Source: an uncultured Prevotella sp. (GTDB taxonomy: Bacteria; Bacteroidota; Bacteroidia; Bacteroidales; Bacteroidaceae). Taken from it: a stretch of 64,000 nucleotides of DNA. Position 1 is the stretch's first letter; each line of letters starts with the position of its first letter. The notes under the pieces are model-generated. The model did no database searches, was not told the DNA's origin, and saw nothing but the letters and a program-made list of their open reading frames with translations. Below, one piece after another: positions 40,776 through 49,502 of the stretch. The translations under genes were made by a program, and so were the position numbers. The stretch spans positions 42,910-106,909 of the forward strand of contig CALUKU010000004.1 in assembly GCA_944321295.1 (NCBI GenBank). The letters run 5' to 3'.

Positions 40776-41427
40776 AGGCACGGCACGTAGTTTTTGACGG
40801 CAAAGTGGCTGCGCGGGTTCCGGGGTGCCTGCCGCGCCGTCGTGTAAGGTGGGGTGGCGATGGTTGACAGATGGTAAGCCTGCGGGCGTAAGGCGTGGCA
40901 AAGTGTCATTCAGGCTTTGTCGTTGTTTCCGGTCAAACTACGTTTCAAGTGTTAATGGTTTTAACTTTTCGTGCGCTTCCTGTGCTTTCGTTTCGTCGGG
41001 AGCTTGCCTCCCGAGGTGCGAAAGGTAAGCTCCCGACGTCCGAAAGCTTACCTTTCGATTGCGTAAAGCTTACCTCCCGCCGTCATAAAGCATAGCTTTC
41101 GGCACCGGGAAGCATGCTTTTGCCGCCGAAACGGGCCGTCGGCATTGCACAGAAAGGCTGCCGCCGTCGTAACTTGCGGTATGCCAGATAGTTGCGGTTG
41201 CACACCCGTGGCTGCGCCGTATGCGGCCCGTGGTTTTTGATTTTGCGGCGCGGCCGTTCTGAAGCGCCAAGCTTTTCCAATGTGGAAGCATATCTGCCGA
41301 TTTCGTTGCAAAGTGTAATGCTCGGCGGCGTGGCGTGCCCGGCGTCACGCCGGGGCGTCGGCTACCGTCGCGCCGGGCCTGCGCCGAGGGGCTAAAAGGC
41401 GCAAAACGTAATTTTTGCGGGCATTTA
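40776..41427. other. gene-free divergent region with stacked hairpins
   Basis: No gene. Between 40990 and 41110 it holds alternating AAGCTTACC / GGTAAGCTCCCG words that fold into several hairpins, akin to the field at 57635-57755. Near 41330-41390 are GC-rich inverted words (GGCGTCACGCCGGGGCGTCG). Operators for the LacI-type regulator would be expected here but I cannot point to one. Confidence 0.55.
40990..41110. repeat. AAGCTTACC hairpin field, copy 1
   Basis: Repeated units such as GGGAGCTTGCCTCCCG, GGTAAGCTCCCG, AAGCTTACCTTTCG and AAGCTTACCTCCCG, each partly self-complementary through AAGCTT. Copy 2 is at 57635-57755. Confidence 0.75.
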
Positions 41428-41459
41428 TTTGCTGCGTAAGGATTTTTTACGTAACTTTG
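41428..41459 (+). promoter_or_regulatory. promoter of kdgK-eda
   Basis: TTTG at 41428-41431, 20 bases, TAACTTTG at 41452-41459: an excellent match. About 60 bases of leader precede the ATG. Confidence 0.82.
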
Positions 41460-41518
41460 TAAACCGAAAAACAAATTAGAGAATCTATTAACATCAAAAA
41501 AACAAAAACAGAAAAGAA

Positions 41519-42544
41519 ATGGCTAAAGTAGTAACATTGGGCGAGATAATGCTCCGCCTCTCTTCTCCCGGACAGAAGAGGTTTGTTCAGAGTGACGTGT
41601 TCGACGTGGTTTACGGAGGCGGCGAGGCCAACGTGGCCGTGAGCTTGGCCAACTATGGCCATGACGCTTATTTCGTCACCAAGTTGCCTAAGCACGAGAT
41701 AGGCCAGTGCGCCGTCAACGCCCTGCGCCGTTACGGCGTCGACACGCGTTACATCGCTCGCGGCGGCGACCGTGTGGGTATCTACTACCTCGAGAGCGGC
41801 GCCTGCATGCGTCCCTCTAAGGTTATCTACGACCGCGCCCACAGCGCCATATCGGAGGCTGACCCGTCAGACTTCGACTTCGATAAGATTATGGAGGGCG
41901 CGCAGTGGTTCCACTGGAGCGGCATAACCCCCGCCATCAGCGACAAGGCAGCCGAGCTGACCCGCTTGGCCTGCGAGGCCGCAAAGCGTCACGGCGTGAC
42001 CGTCAGCGTAGACCTTAACTTCCGCAAGAAGCTGTGGACCTCGGAGAAGGCACAGAGCATAATGAAGCCCCTTATGAAATATGTGGACGTGTGCATCGGC
42101 AACGAGGAGGACGCACAGCTCTGCCTCGGCTTCAAGCCCGACGCCGACGTTGAGGGCGGCAAGACCGACGCCGAGGGATACTACGGAATATTCAAGGGCA
42201 TGATGAAGGAGTTCGGCTTCAAGTATGTGGTTTCAACCCTGCGCGAGTCGCTCTCAGCAAGCCATAACGGCTGGAAGGCCCTCATTTACGACGGCAAGGA
42301 GTTCTACCAGAGCAAGCGTTACGACATCCTGCCCATCATCGACCGTGTGGGCGGCGGCGACTCTTTCTCGGGCGGCCTCATCCACGGCATGTTGACTTAT
42401 CCCGACAACCAGGGCAAGGCTCTCGAGTTCGCGGTGGCAGCTTCTGCGCTTAAGCACACCATCCCCGGCGACTTCAACCTGATGTCGGCCGACGAGGTGG
42501 CCAACCTTGCTGGCGGAGACGCTTCAGGCCGCGTTCAGCGCTAA
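41519..42544 (+). CDS. kdgK: 2-dehydro-3-deoxygluconokinase
   Basis: 341 residues of the PfkB/ribokinase family. VTLGEIMLRLSSPGQKRFVQ at the start, VYGGGEANVAVSLANYGHDA (substrate motif), YVDVCIGNEEDAQ, and IDRVGGGDSFSGGLIHGML with the catalytic aspartate and anion hole. It phosphorylates 2-keto-3-deoxygluconate to KDPG. It is upstream of eda (117-base gap with a GC-rich hairpin), completing the uxaA-kdgK-eda route. Confidence 0.93.
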   Translation: MAKVVTLGEIMLRLSSPGQKRFVQSDVFDVVYGGGEANVAVSLANYGHDAYFVTKLPKHEIGQCAVNALRRYGVDTRYIARGGDRVGIYYLESGACMRPSKVIYDRAHSAISEADPSDFDFDKIMEGAQWFHWSGITPAISDKAAELTRLACEAAKRHGVTVSVDLNFRKKLWTSEKAQSIMKPLMKYVDVCIGNEEDAQLCLGFKPDADVEGGKTDAEGYYGIFKGMMKEFGFKYVVSTLRESLSASHNGWKALIYDGKEFYQSKRYDILPIIDRVGGGDSFSGGLIHGMLTYPDNQGKALEFAVAASALKHTIPGDFNLMSADEVANLAGGDASGRVQR

Positions 42545-42661
42545 AGTCTTAATATAAGGTAAAGACGGCCGGCGGGGCAGGGACGCCCGTCGTGGCGCGC
42601 ACCGCAGCTCCTCCGGCATATTTTAATAACGTAACCTTTAAATAACGATTAAATAAGCAAA

Positions 42662-43330
42662 ATGGCAAAGTTTGACAAGATAGCAGTGTTGCAGAAGATG
42701 GGAGCAACGGGCATGGTGCCCGTCTTCTATCACAAGGACGTTGAAGTGGCTAAGGCCGTAATCAAGGCATGCTATGACGGTGGCGTGCGCGCGTTCGAGT
42801 TCACCAACCGCGGCGATTTCGCCCACGAGGTGTTCGGCGAGGTGGTTAAGTTCGCCGACAAGGAGTGCCCCGAGCTGGCGCTCGGCGTAGGCTCGGTGGT
42901 CGACGCTGCCACGGCGGCCCTCTACATCCAGTTGGGAGCCAACTTCGTGGTAGGCCCGCTCTACAATCCTGACATTGCTACGGTGTGCAACCGCCGCCTC
43001 ATACCTTACACTCCCGGCTGCGGCAGCGTGTCTGAGATAGGCTTCGCGCAGGAGAAGGGATGCGACCTCTGCAAGGTGTTCCCCGGCGACGTGCTCGGTC
43101 CGAAGCTCGTTAAGGGCCTGCTCGCGCCCATGCCGTGGTCGAAGCTGATGGTCACCGGAGGCGTTTCGCCCGACGAGGAGAACCTCACGGCTTGGTTCAA
43201 GGCCGGCGTGTTCTGCGTAGGCATGGGTTCAAAGCTGTTCCCGAAAGACGTTGTGGCCGCAGGCAACTGGCAGGCTGTAACCGATAAGTGTAAGGAGGCT
43301 CTGGGTTACATTGCCAAGGTTCGCGGATAA
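42662..43330 (+). CDS. eda: KDPG/KHG aldolase
   Basis: 222 residues. [37 protein letters not shown] with the glutamate, and [17 protein letters not shown] where a lysine is usually found further along; [20 protein letters not shown] carries the Schiff-base lysine region. It cleaves KDPG to pyruvate and glyceraldehyde 3-phosphate. A lipoprotein-type kinase gene starts 22 bases after its stop in the same direction, so read-through is likely. Confidence 0.93.
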   Translation: MAKFDKIAVLQKMGATGMVPVFYHKDVEVAKAVIKACYDGGVRAFEFTNRGDFAHEVFGEVVKFADKECPELALGVGSVVDAATAALYIQLGANFVVGPLYNPDIATVCNRRLIPYTPGCGSVSEIGFAQEKGCDLCKVFPGDVLGPKLVKGLLAPMPWSKLMVTGGVSPDEENLTAWFKAGVFCVGMGSKLFPKDVVAAGNWQAVTDKCKEALGYIAKVRG

Positions 43331-43352
43331 AAGACTTACCCTTAAAGGCTCA

Positions 43353-46300
43353 ATGCTGCTTGCTGCGGCATTGGGCCTTTTCTTCTTTTCAGCCTGTTCC
43401 GGCACGTGCGGCAAAAGCGAGGTTGACAGGCTGAACGATTATTCATATGCGTGCCATTACCGAAACCTTGATTCCGTGGCGTCGTCGGCCCGCAGGGCGC
43501 TTGCGCTTTCGCACGGTTACGGGGCGGGCAAGGCCGAGGCTTACAACAATCTTGCTTTCGAACGTATTGCCAGGATGGATTATGACGCTGCCTACGACCT
43601 GCTTGACAGCGTAAACATCTTTACTGACAACCAGTTCGAATTGCTTGTTGCCGACGTCCAGTTGATGCGCCTTTGCCAGCGCGAATCACGCAATAAAGAC
43701 TTCTACGGCCATAAGGAGAGGGCCGAGCGCCGCATGCGCCGCATTGCGGAAGAACTCTCCTCGTTGTCGCCGCGCATGCGGCGGCGTCTTCTTTACGCCG
43801 AAACCGAATATGGTATAGTTTGCTCCACCTATTATTATTACGTAGGTCTGCCGGAGCAGTCGAAGGCCGCCCTCGACGCGATAAATCCGTCGGGCGGCAT
43901 ACAGCAGGACACTGCGCAGTATCTGAACTATTTGTACAACGTAGGCAGCGGCGGCATACTTCAGGGCAAGACGCACGACGTTGTAGTTCAGGAGGAGCTA
44001 TCCTATCTGTTTAAGTGCCATCTGCTCGCCCGCCGCAGCGGCATGACGTATTGGCAGGCAAACTCTCTCCAGTCAATCAGTGAACACCTTCTTTCTTCCG
44101 ACAGCCTGTCGGCCGCCAACGCAGCTGCCGTCGCCTATCTTAACGACGCCGGCATGCCTGACAGCCTCGTGGCAGGTTATTTCGCCCAAAAGGCGCTCGG
44201 GCTGTTCTCGGATTACGGCGACGTGTATCAGACGGCGGGTGCCCGTCGCACGCTTGCCTTATGCTATTGGACGCTCGGCGACAACGCCTCGGCCCTGATA
44301 TGCCTTGAAGATGCGCTGTCGGCAAATAAGGCCATCTACAAGGCACCCGACCAGGTGGCAAGTATCCGTGAGCTTCTCAGCATGGTGTATTCGGCCGTTG
44401 ACGACAAGAACAACAGCGACGTCAACCGTAACGAGTATCTCGACATACAGGAGGAAACGCGCCAAGACCGCCAGCTGGAGGCCCGCGCCGCCCAGCTTGA
44501 GCGCATCTCCGGCCAGTTAAACTTCCTTATAGCCGCCATCATCGCGCTCATCACGGCCGTGGTGGTTGTGATTTTCGTGCTCGTCAGGTTGAGGAAACGC
44601 AAGAGCATGGATTATTCCGAGCTGCTGATGCCTTTGGAAGAGTGGGAGAAGGCTAATGAGGTAAAGGCGGCCGGGATTGATGAAGAATATGAAAACATAA
44701 GCGAACAGCTCGGTGTGCAGCGCCAGCGTCTGGAGAAATATAAGCGCAGGGCCGTCGACAACAAGTCGAAGGTGTCGCTTGTCAACAGTATCCTGCCTTA
44801 CATCGACAGGATTGCTAACGAGCTTTCGAGGCTTAATGCCGACGGGAACGTGGACGGCGGCAAACTGCGCCGTGAGCGTTTGGAATACGTCAGGGAGCTC
44901 ACCGAATGTATAAACCAGTATAACGACGTGCTGACGCATTGGATACAGCTGCATAAGGGGCAGCTTAGCCTTCACATCGAGAGCTTCAACCTTGACGACG
45001 TGTTCAGCGTTTTGCAGAAGTCGGAAATGTCGTTCCGCCTCAAGGGGATAAGCTTAAGCGTCCGTCCTGCCGGCGTTACGGTGAAGGCCGATAAGATATT
45101 GACGCTCTTCATGCTCAACACCCTTGCCGACAACGCGCGCAAGTTCACCCCGAGCGGCGGCCGTGTTGAAATATCGGCGGAGTGTGCCGACGATTACGTG
45201 GAAGTGTGCGTAGCCGACACGGGCGTAGGTCTTACAGAAAACGAGCTGTCAGAAATCTTTGACAGGAAGGTTTATGACGGCCACGGCTTCGGCCTGATGA
45301 ACTGCAAGGGCATTATAGACAAGTACAAGAAAACGAGCCGTATTTTCAGCGTATGCTCGTTGACGGCCGAAAGCAGGAAAGGCCGCGGCAGCCGTTTCTG
45401 CTTCAGGCTTCCATACGGAGTGGCGCGTTGCATGGCGGCGTTGGCCTTCGGCTTGTTCGGACTGCAATGCGCTTCCGTTTCAGTGGCGGGTGCCGATAAC
45501 ATGTATATGGTTAAGGCCGACGCTTATGCCGACTCGGCTTATTACAGCAATATCAACGGAACTTACGCCAGGACGCTGGCCTTTGCCGACAGCGTTTGCC
45601 GTTACCTCAACCTGCGCTACAATGAAATCGAGCCGCAGGGCAGGGTTTACCTGTCAGTAAGAGGCAGCTGGGATGGGACGCCGCCCGAGATTGAATGGCT
45701 GCACAAGGGCCTTGATATCGACTACGGAATAATACTTGACATCCGCAACGAGAGTGCCGTTGCCGCTTTGGCCTTGCACGAATGGGACTTGTACAGGGTA
45801 AGCAATAAGGCTTACACAATGCTCTTCAAGGAGCTGTCGGCCGACCGCAACCTTGAGGATTACTGCCTTGCCATGCAGGCCTCACGCGCCAATAAGGCCA
45901 TAGCCGTGGTAGTGCTCATATTGCTGCTGGCGGCCGTCGTGGCGGCGTATTACTTCATGTATTACCGCCACGTGGTGCATTTCCGCTTCTGCGTGGACGA
46001 GATAAAGGGGATGAACAATGTCTTGCTTTCCGACGTGTCGGATGCAGATAAGCTTGCGTTTATCGACGGCATTGATACGTCTAAGTATCCGGAAGTGTTG
46101 ACAGGCGTGACGGTCAAGATAAGAGAGGCCCTCAGACACTCTGTGGAGAAAGGCCTTTCAAGGAGCCTAAGCCTTGAGCTGCTGAAAGACGAACTGCGCA
46201 AGGTGGAGCTTGAGGCCGAGAAGCTGTATGTCTGCAATAACGTGATAGACAACTGCCTTAGCACGCTGAAGCATGAAACGATGTACTACCCTTCGCGCAT

Positions 46301-46838
46301 AAGCAGGCTGCTTGACGGCCCGGGCGAGGACGTAAACGCCGCAGCTGAGGTTGTTTCATATTATAAGGACCTGTATTTGATTTTATGCAGGCAGGTGGCC
46401 CGTCAGGCCGACGGCATGAGCTTCGAGTGCAGGCCTGTTGACATGGACGGCATAATCGGCGCCGAAGCTTGCGTACTCGGCGACAAGGTGCTCATCACAT
46501 ACATGTTCGATGTGCTGACGAAGCATTGCGGCTGCACGACGGCCGACGTCGTATTGCGTGGCGGCGACGACCGTTACGCCGTCTTTGCCGTGCCCTGCCG
46601 TGGCGGGCGCTTTGTGGCCGCAGATGGCGTTACTGACGTGTTCACTCCTACGACGGCCAACATTCCCTTCCTCGTCTGCCGCGAGATAGCGCGCGAAAAC
46701 GGCGAGGCGGCCAACTTGCATGGCTGCGGAATAACCCTGGAGCGCGGCACCGACGGGGCCGCCGTGCTGACGGTGGCGCTGGCCCGTGCCGTGCGTGCCG
46801 CCGGACGGGAACCGCAACGCAGTACAGGCGCTTACTGA
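43353..46838 (+). CDS. giant DUF5112/DUF5113-type sensor kinase with two complementary half-kinases
   Basis: 1161 residues from MLLAAALGLFFFSACSG, a lipoprotein signal with lipobox FSAC (Cys15); an upstream ATG at 43311 inside eda is less likely. Order: exported TPR-like sensor (about 20-380), membrane helix (about 389-413), first kinase module with no histidine where the H-box should be (NKSKVSLVNSILPYIDRI, about 470-487) but intact N box (Asn594, LADNARKF), G1 (DTGVGL, 622-627) and G2 (GHGFGL, 643-648). Then a hydrophobic segment (about 692-710), a second exported stretch, a membrane helix (849-871), and a C-terminal module with H-box-like STLKHETMYYPSRI (His974) followed by a degenerate ATPase (ANIPFLVCREIARENGEA, GCGITLERG). 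Its regulator gene follows 41 bases downstream. Domain names from family knowledge; the split-function reading is mine. Confidence 0.85.
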   Translation: MLLAAALGLFFFSACSGTCGKSEVDRLNDYSYACHYRNLDSVASSARRALALSHGYGAGKAEAYNNLAFERIARMDYDAAYDLLDSVNIFTDNQFELLVADVQLMRLCQRESRNKDFYGHKERAERRMRRIAEELSSLSPRMRRRLLYAETEYGIVCSTYYYYVGLPEQSKAALDAINPSGGIQQDTAQYLNYLYNVGSGGILQGKTHDVVVQEELSYLFKCHLLARRSGMTYWQANSLQSISEHLLSSDSLSAANAAAVAYLNDAGMPDSLVAGYFAQKALGLFSDYGDVYQTAGARRTLALCYWTLGDNASALICLEDALSANKAIYKAPDQVASIRELLSMVYSAVDDKNNSDVNRNEYLDIQEETRQDRQLEARAAQLERISGQLNFLIAAIIALITAVVVVIFVLVRLRKRKSMDYSELLMPLEEWEKANEVKAAGIDEEYENISEQLGVQRQRLEKYKRRAVDNKSKVSLVNSILPYIDRIANELSRLNADGNVDGGKLRRERLEYVRELTECINQYNDVLTHWIQLHKGQLSLHIESFNLDDVFSVLQKSEMSFRLKGISLSVRPAGVTVKADKILTLFMLNTLADNARKFTPSGGRVEISAECADDYVEVCVADTGVGLTENELSEIFDRKVYDGHGFGLMNCKGIIDKYKKTSRIFSVCSLTAESRKGRGSRFCFRLPYGVARCMAALAFGLFGLQCASVSVAGADNMYMVKADAYADSAYYSNINGTYARTLAFADSVCRYLNLRYNEIEPQGRVYLSVRGSWDGTPPEIEWLHKGLDIDYGIILDIRNESAVAALALHEWDLYRVSNKAYTMLFKELSADRNLEDYCLAMQASRANKAIAVVVLILLLAAVVAAYYFMYYRHVVHFRFCVDEIKGMNNVLLSDVSDADKLAFIDGIDTSKYPEVLTGVTVKIREALRHSVEKGLSRSLSLELLKDELRKVELEAEKLYVCNNVIDNCLSTLKHETMYYPSRISRLLDGPGEDVNAAAEVVSYYKDLYLILCRQVARQADGMSFECRPVDMDGIIGAEACVLGDKVLITYMFDVLTKHCGCTTADVVLRGGDDRYAVFAVPCRGGRFVAADGVTDVFTPTTANIPFLVCREIARENGEAANLHGCGITLERGTDGAAVLTVALARAVRAAGREPQRSTGAY

Positions 46839-46879
46839 CATTTCATGAACTAAAAAACAATAATAAACACAAGGGATAT

Positions 46880-47605
46880 ATGCAAAACTTCAAGGTTATA
46901 ATAGTAGAAGATGTTCCTCTGGAGCTGAAGGGCACCGAGGGCATACTGCGCAACGACATACCCGAGGCTGAGATTGTAGGCACGGCAAGCAACGAACGTG
47001 ATTATTGGAAACTGATAAGGCAGGAGCAGCCCGACCTTGTGCTCCTCGACCTCGGCCTCGGCGGCTCGACGATGGTAGGCGTCGACATCTGCAGGCAGAC
47101 AAAGGCCGAGTATCCTAAGGTTAAAGTCCTGATATTCACGGGGGAGATATTGAACGAGAAACTCTGGGTTGACGCCCTCGACGCCGGTTGCGACGGCATC
47201 ATACTGAAGTGCGGCGAACTGTTGACCCGGGCCGACGTGGCCGGCGTCATGGACGGCCGCAGGCTTGTGTTCAACCAGCCGATACTTGAGGTGATTGTCG
47301 AACGCTTCAAACATTCGGTCAACGCCCGCGTCATGCGGCAGGAGGCGTTGGTCAGCTACGAGATAGACGAGTATGACGAGCGCTTCCTGCGGCATCTGGC
47401 CTTGGGATACACCAAGGAGCAGATAACCGCCCTGAGGGGCATGCCCTTCGGTGTGAAGAGTCTTGAGAAGCGGCAGAACGAGCTTGTGCGCAAGCTTTTT
47501 CCCGACGCCGTCGGAGGTTCGGGCGTAAACGCCACCCGCCTTGTGACGAGAGCCATCGAGCTGCATATCCTTGACGCCGACAACCTTGTTCCCGACGAGG
47601 CGTGA
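46880..47605 (+). CDS. response regulator (DUF5932-type) partner of the giant kinase
   Basis: 241 residues. Receiver domain with acidic E10/D11, phosphoacceptor D57 in LVLLDLGLGG, LIFTGEI and lysine in GIILKCGE. The C-terminal part (about 165-241) contains RFLRHLALGYTKEQITALRG, MPFGVKSLEKRQNELVRKLF and is a divergent LuxR-like helix-turn-helix. It is paired with the 1161-residue kinase, as in other Bacteroidales, and probably controls target genes not visible here; eda upstream is one possibility. Confidence 0.88.
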   Translation: MQNFKVIIVEDVPLELKGTEGILRNDIPEAEIVGTASNERDYWKLIRQEQPDLVLLDLGLGGSTMVGVDICRQTKAEYPKVKVLIFTGEILNEKLWVDALDAGCDGIILKCGELLTRADVAGVMDGRRLVFNQPILEVIVERFKHSVNARVMRQEALVSYEIDEYDERFLRHLALGYTKEQITALRGMPFGVKSLEKRQNELVRKLFPDAVGGSGVNATRLVTRAIELHILDADNLVPDEA

Positions 47606-47619
47606 CATGTTGTCATTGC

Positions 47620-47727
47620 TGCATTTGTTGCGTGAATGGTTAAGAATGAAGAAAAAGCAATCGGTATGGATGCGTAAGCCCGATTATTCATTTTTCATTA
47701 TTCATTAAATAAACGTTGCTTTAAAAG
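47620..47727. repeat. AATGAATAATG-type inverted repeat next to TTAAAGCAACGTT
   Basis: GATTATTCATTTTTCATTAT and CATTAAATAAACGTTGCTTT read as the reverse complement of the right half of 14862-14952 inside the island, including the attached ACGTTGCTTTAA. A weaker complementary arm (GAATGGTTAAGAATGAAG) lies at 47634-47651. Confidence 0.65.
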
Positions 47728-47733
47728 TTGCTT

Positions 47734-48351
47734 ATGAGGCACGCTTTCTTAAATATCTGTTTTAAGGCCACCCTTGTCTTGGCAGTCGCTGCGGCAGCTC
47801 TGGTGCTTTATTCATGGATAGTAGCCGCCGTAGAGCCTTCATCGGGCGTGCGTCCGCTGCTCGGCGCCGAGGGCGTGCGCTGGTTTTTCGGTAATTTTGC
47901 CGCTAACGTAAGCGGACCGCCGCTTGCGTGGCTGGTGTTATGCTCAATGGCTGTCGGCGTCTTTGCCGGTAGCGGGCTGGGCGGCGCAGCTGAGTCGCTG
48001 TTTCGTGGCCGGTCGTTAGGGTTACGCAGCAGCAGGGCTTTAGCGGCTTCGGCAGCGACGCTTGTGCTGATAGCCTGCGTCGTAGTGCTGTTGGCCTTCG
48101 TGCCACGTGCCGTATTGCTCGGTGTGGGCGGCGGATTGTGCCCGGGACCGTTCAGTTCGGCAGTCGTGCCAATGGCAGCCTTTGCGCTTGCCGCCGTGTC
48201 TGCCGTGTATGGCCTGGCAGGTGGAACTTATGCGGGTTTAGCCGATGTCTACAATCATATGTGCCGCGGACTGTCGGCCTTGGCGGCCGTCGTTCCAGTG
48301 TACGTTATGGCTGTAGAGCTTTACTATATGTTCGTATTCGTATTCGCTTGA
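47734..48351 (+). CDS. integral membrane protein, AbgT-like N-terminal similarity
   Basis: 205 residues from ATG 47734 (MRHAFLNICFKATLVLAVAA); a TTG two codons upstream is possible. Five or so hydrophobic segments. LLGAEGVRWFFGNFAANVSG, PPLAWLVLCSMAVGVFAGSG resembles the start of AbgT-type (p-aminobenzoyl-glutamate) transporters, but the protein is less than half their length and lacks the core. It may be a diverged short relative; function unknown. Confidence 0.65.
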   Translation: MRHAFLNICFKATLVLAVAAAALVLYSWIVAAVEPSSGVRPLLGAEGVRWFFGNFAANVSGPPLAWLVLCSMAVGVFAGSGLGGAAESLFRGRSLGLRSSRALAASAATLVLIACVVVLLAFVPRAVLLGVGGGLCPGPFSSAVVPMAAFALAAVSAVYGLAGGTYAGLADVYNHMCRGLSALAAVVPVYVMAVELYYMFVFVFA

Positions 48352-48366
48352 TTTATAACGTGTTGG

Positions 48367-48405
48367 CAAAAGGCGGCTTTTTACGTTCCAATACGCCGCC
48401 TTTTG
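48367..48405. terminator. bidirectional terminator
   Basis: AAAAGGCGGC, a 15-base loop, GCCGCCTTTT between the membrane protein (rightward) and the radical SAM gene (leftward). Just after it are AAAAGATAACCTTTTGTCGT words of a short repeat type also seen at 9195-9270. Confidence 0.75.
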
Positions 48406-48475
48406 CAGTATAAAAGATAACCTTTTGTCGTGTAAAAGGTTATCTCTTGTTTTACGTAAGTTGGCAGCTTGTCTT

Positions 48476-49441
48476 TCATTTGACATTATACAGCTGTCCC
48501 TGGTATGCTCCTGTCAGCCTCATGTGCTTGTCCAGCATGTCGGCGAACTCATGATTTTTCAGGCCCCAGTGCGGTGCCAGGATCATATTTGCTGGGGCCT
48601 GTGCCGTAAAGCGGTCAAGTACGATGTCGGGGCGGAGACGCTGTATGTAGGCGGTTAGCAGGCGCACATATTCTTCCGGTGTGTATAGGGGGAAGGGAGC
48701 GGCGGTGTATTCCCGGGCCAGACGCGTGCCCTTGATGACTTGCAGCTGATGAATCTTCAGTATGTTGATGGGCAGCGACGACACTTCGGCTGCCTGGCGC
48801 AGGCTGTCGTCGGCGCTTTCGCCTGGCAGTCCAAGGATGACGTGGGCGCCTACGGTTATGCCCCTCATGGCGGTTGCTTCGATAGCGCGGCGTGCGCAGC
48901 TGAAGTCGTGGCCGCGGTTGATGCGCCGCAGGGTGGCGTCGTTGGTACTCTCAATGCCGTATTCCACTATGACGAACGTCCTGCGTGACAGCTGTTTGAG
49001 GCAGTCGAGCACGTCGTCGCCGGCGCAGTCGGGGCGAGTGCCTATCACTATGCCCTCGACTCCGTCTACGCTGAGCGCCTCCTCGTAGCGGCGCATGAGG
49101 GTTTCGGGCGTGCCGTAGGTGTTTGAGTATGCCTGGAAGTATGCAAGGAATTTCATTTCGGGGTATTTGCGGGCGAAGAAGTCCTTGCCCTCCTCGAGCT
49201 GTTCGGTTATTGATTTCCGTGGCGAACAATATTTGGGATTGAAGGTCGTGTTGTCGCAAAAGGTGCATCCGCCGCTGCTCAAGGTCCCGTCGCGATTGGG
49301 ACAGGTGAAGCCCGCGTCGACTGCTATCTTCTGAACCTTGAAGGGAAAGCGCGAGCGCAGCCACGTGCCGAAGTCGTTGTAGCGTTTCGCTCCGGCTTGG
49401 GTTGCGGTGGCCGTAGGTTTAATATCTTTTAAATCAGTCAT
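48476..49441 (-). CDS. TIGR01212 / YhcC-family radical SAM protein
   Basis: 321 residues. The cluster-binding sequence is VDAGFTCPNRDGTLSSGGCT with FCDN directly after, the CxnCxxC form of this family. YFQAYSNTYGTPETLMRRYE, VIGTRPDCAGDDVLD, IESTNDATLRRINRGHDF and HVILGLPGESADD also match. It is a radical SAM enzyme of unknown reaction, often linked to tRNA or cofactor modification. It diverges from the DPP4 gene with 61 bases between the starts. Confidence 0.92.
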   Translation of the reverse strand: MTDLKDIKPTATATQAGAKRYNDFGTWLRSRFPFKVQKIAVDAGFTCPNRDGTLSSGGCTFCDNTTFNPKYCSPRKSITEQLEEGKDFFARKYPEMKFLAYFQAYSNTYGTPETLMRRYEEALSVDGVEGIVIGTRPDCAGDDVLDCLKQLSRRTFVIVEYGIESTNDATLRRINRGHDFSCARRAIEATAMRGITVGAHVILGLPGESADDSLRQAAEVSSLPINILKIHQLQVIKGTRLAREYTAAPFPLYTPEEYVRLLTAYIQRLRPDIVLDRFTAQAPANMILAPHWGLKNHEFADMLDKHMRLTGAYQGQLYNVK

Positions 49442-49466
49442 GGATGCAAATGTAATTAAAAATACT

Positions 49467-49474
49467 TATCTTTG
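49467..49474 (+). promoter_or_regulatory. -7 element of the DPP4-DUF4861 operon
   Basis: TATCTTTG, 28 bases before the ATG at 49503; no clear -33 TTTG. Confidence 0.5.
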
Positions 49475-49502
49475 TCGCAAATTAAACATAAAAAGAAGAG
49501 GA

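Noticed and set aside
39926-40867. 313-codon rightward frame opposite the LacI-type gene
   Set aside because: Antisense shadow in GC-rich DNA; the leftward frame has clear HTH and sugar-binding motifs.
43311-43352. Earlier ATG of the giant kinase inside eda
   Set aside because: It would put 14 charged residues before the lipoprotein signal; the ATG at 43353 gives a normal signal with lipobox.
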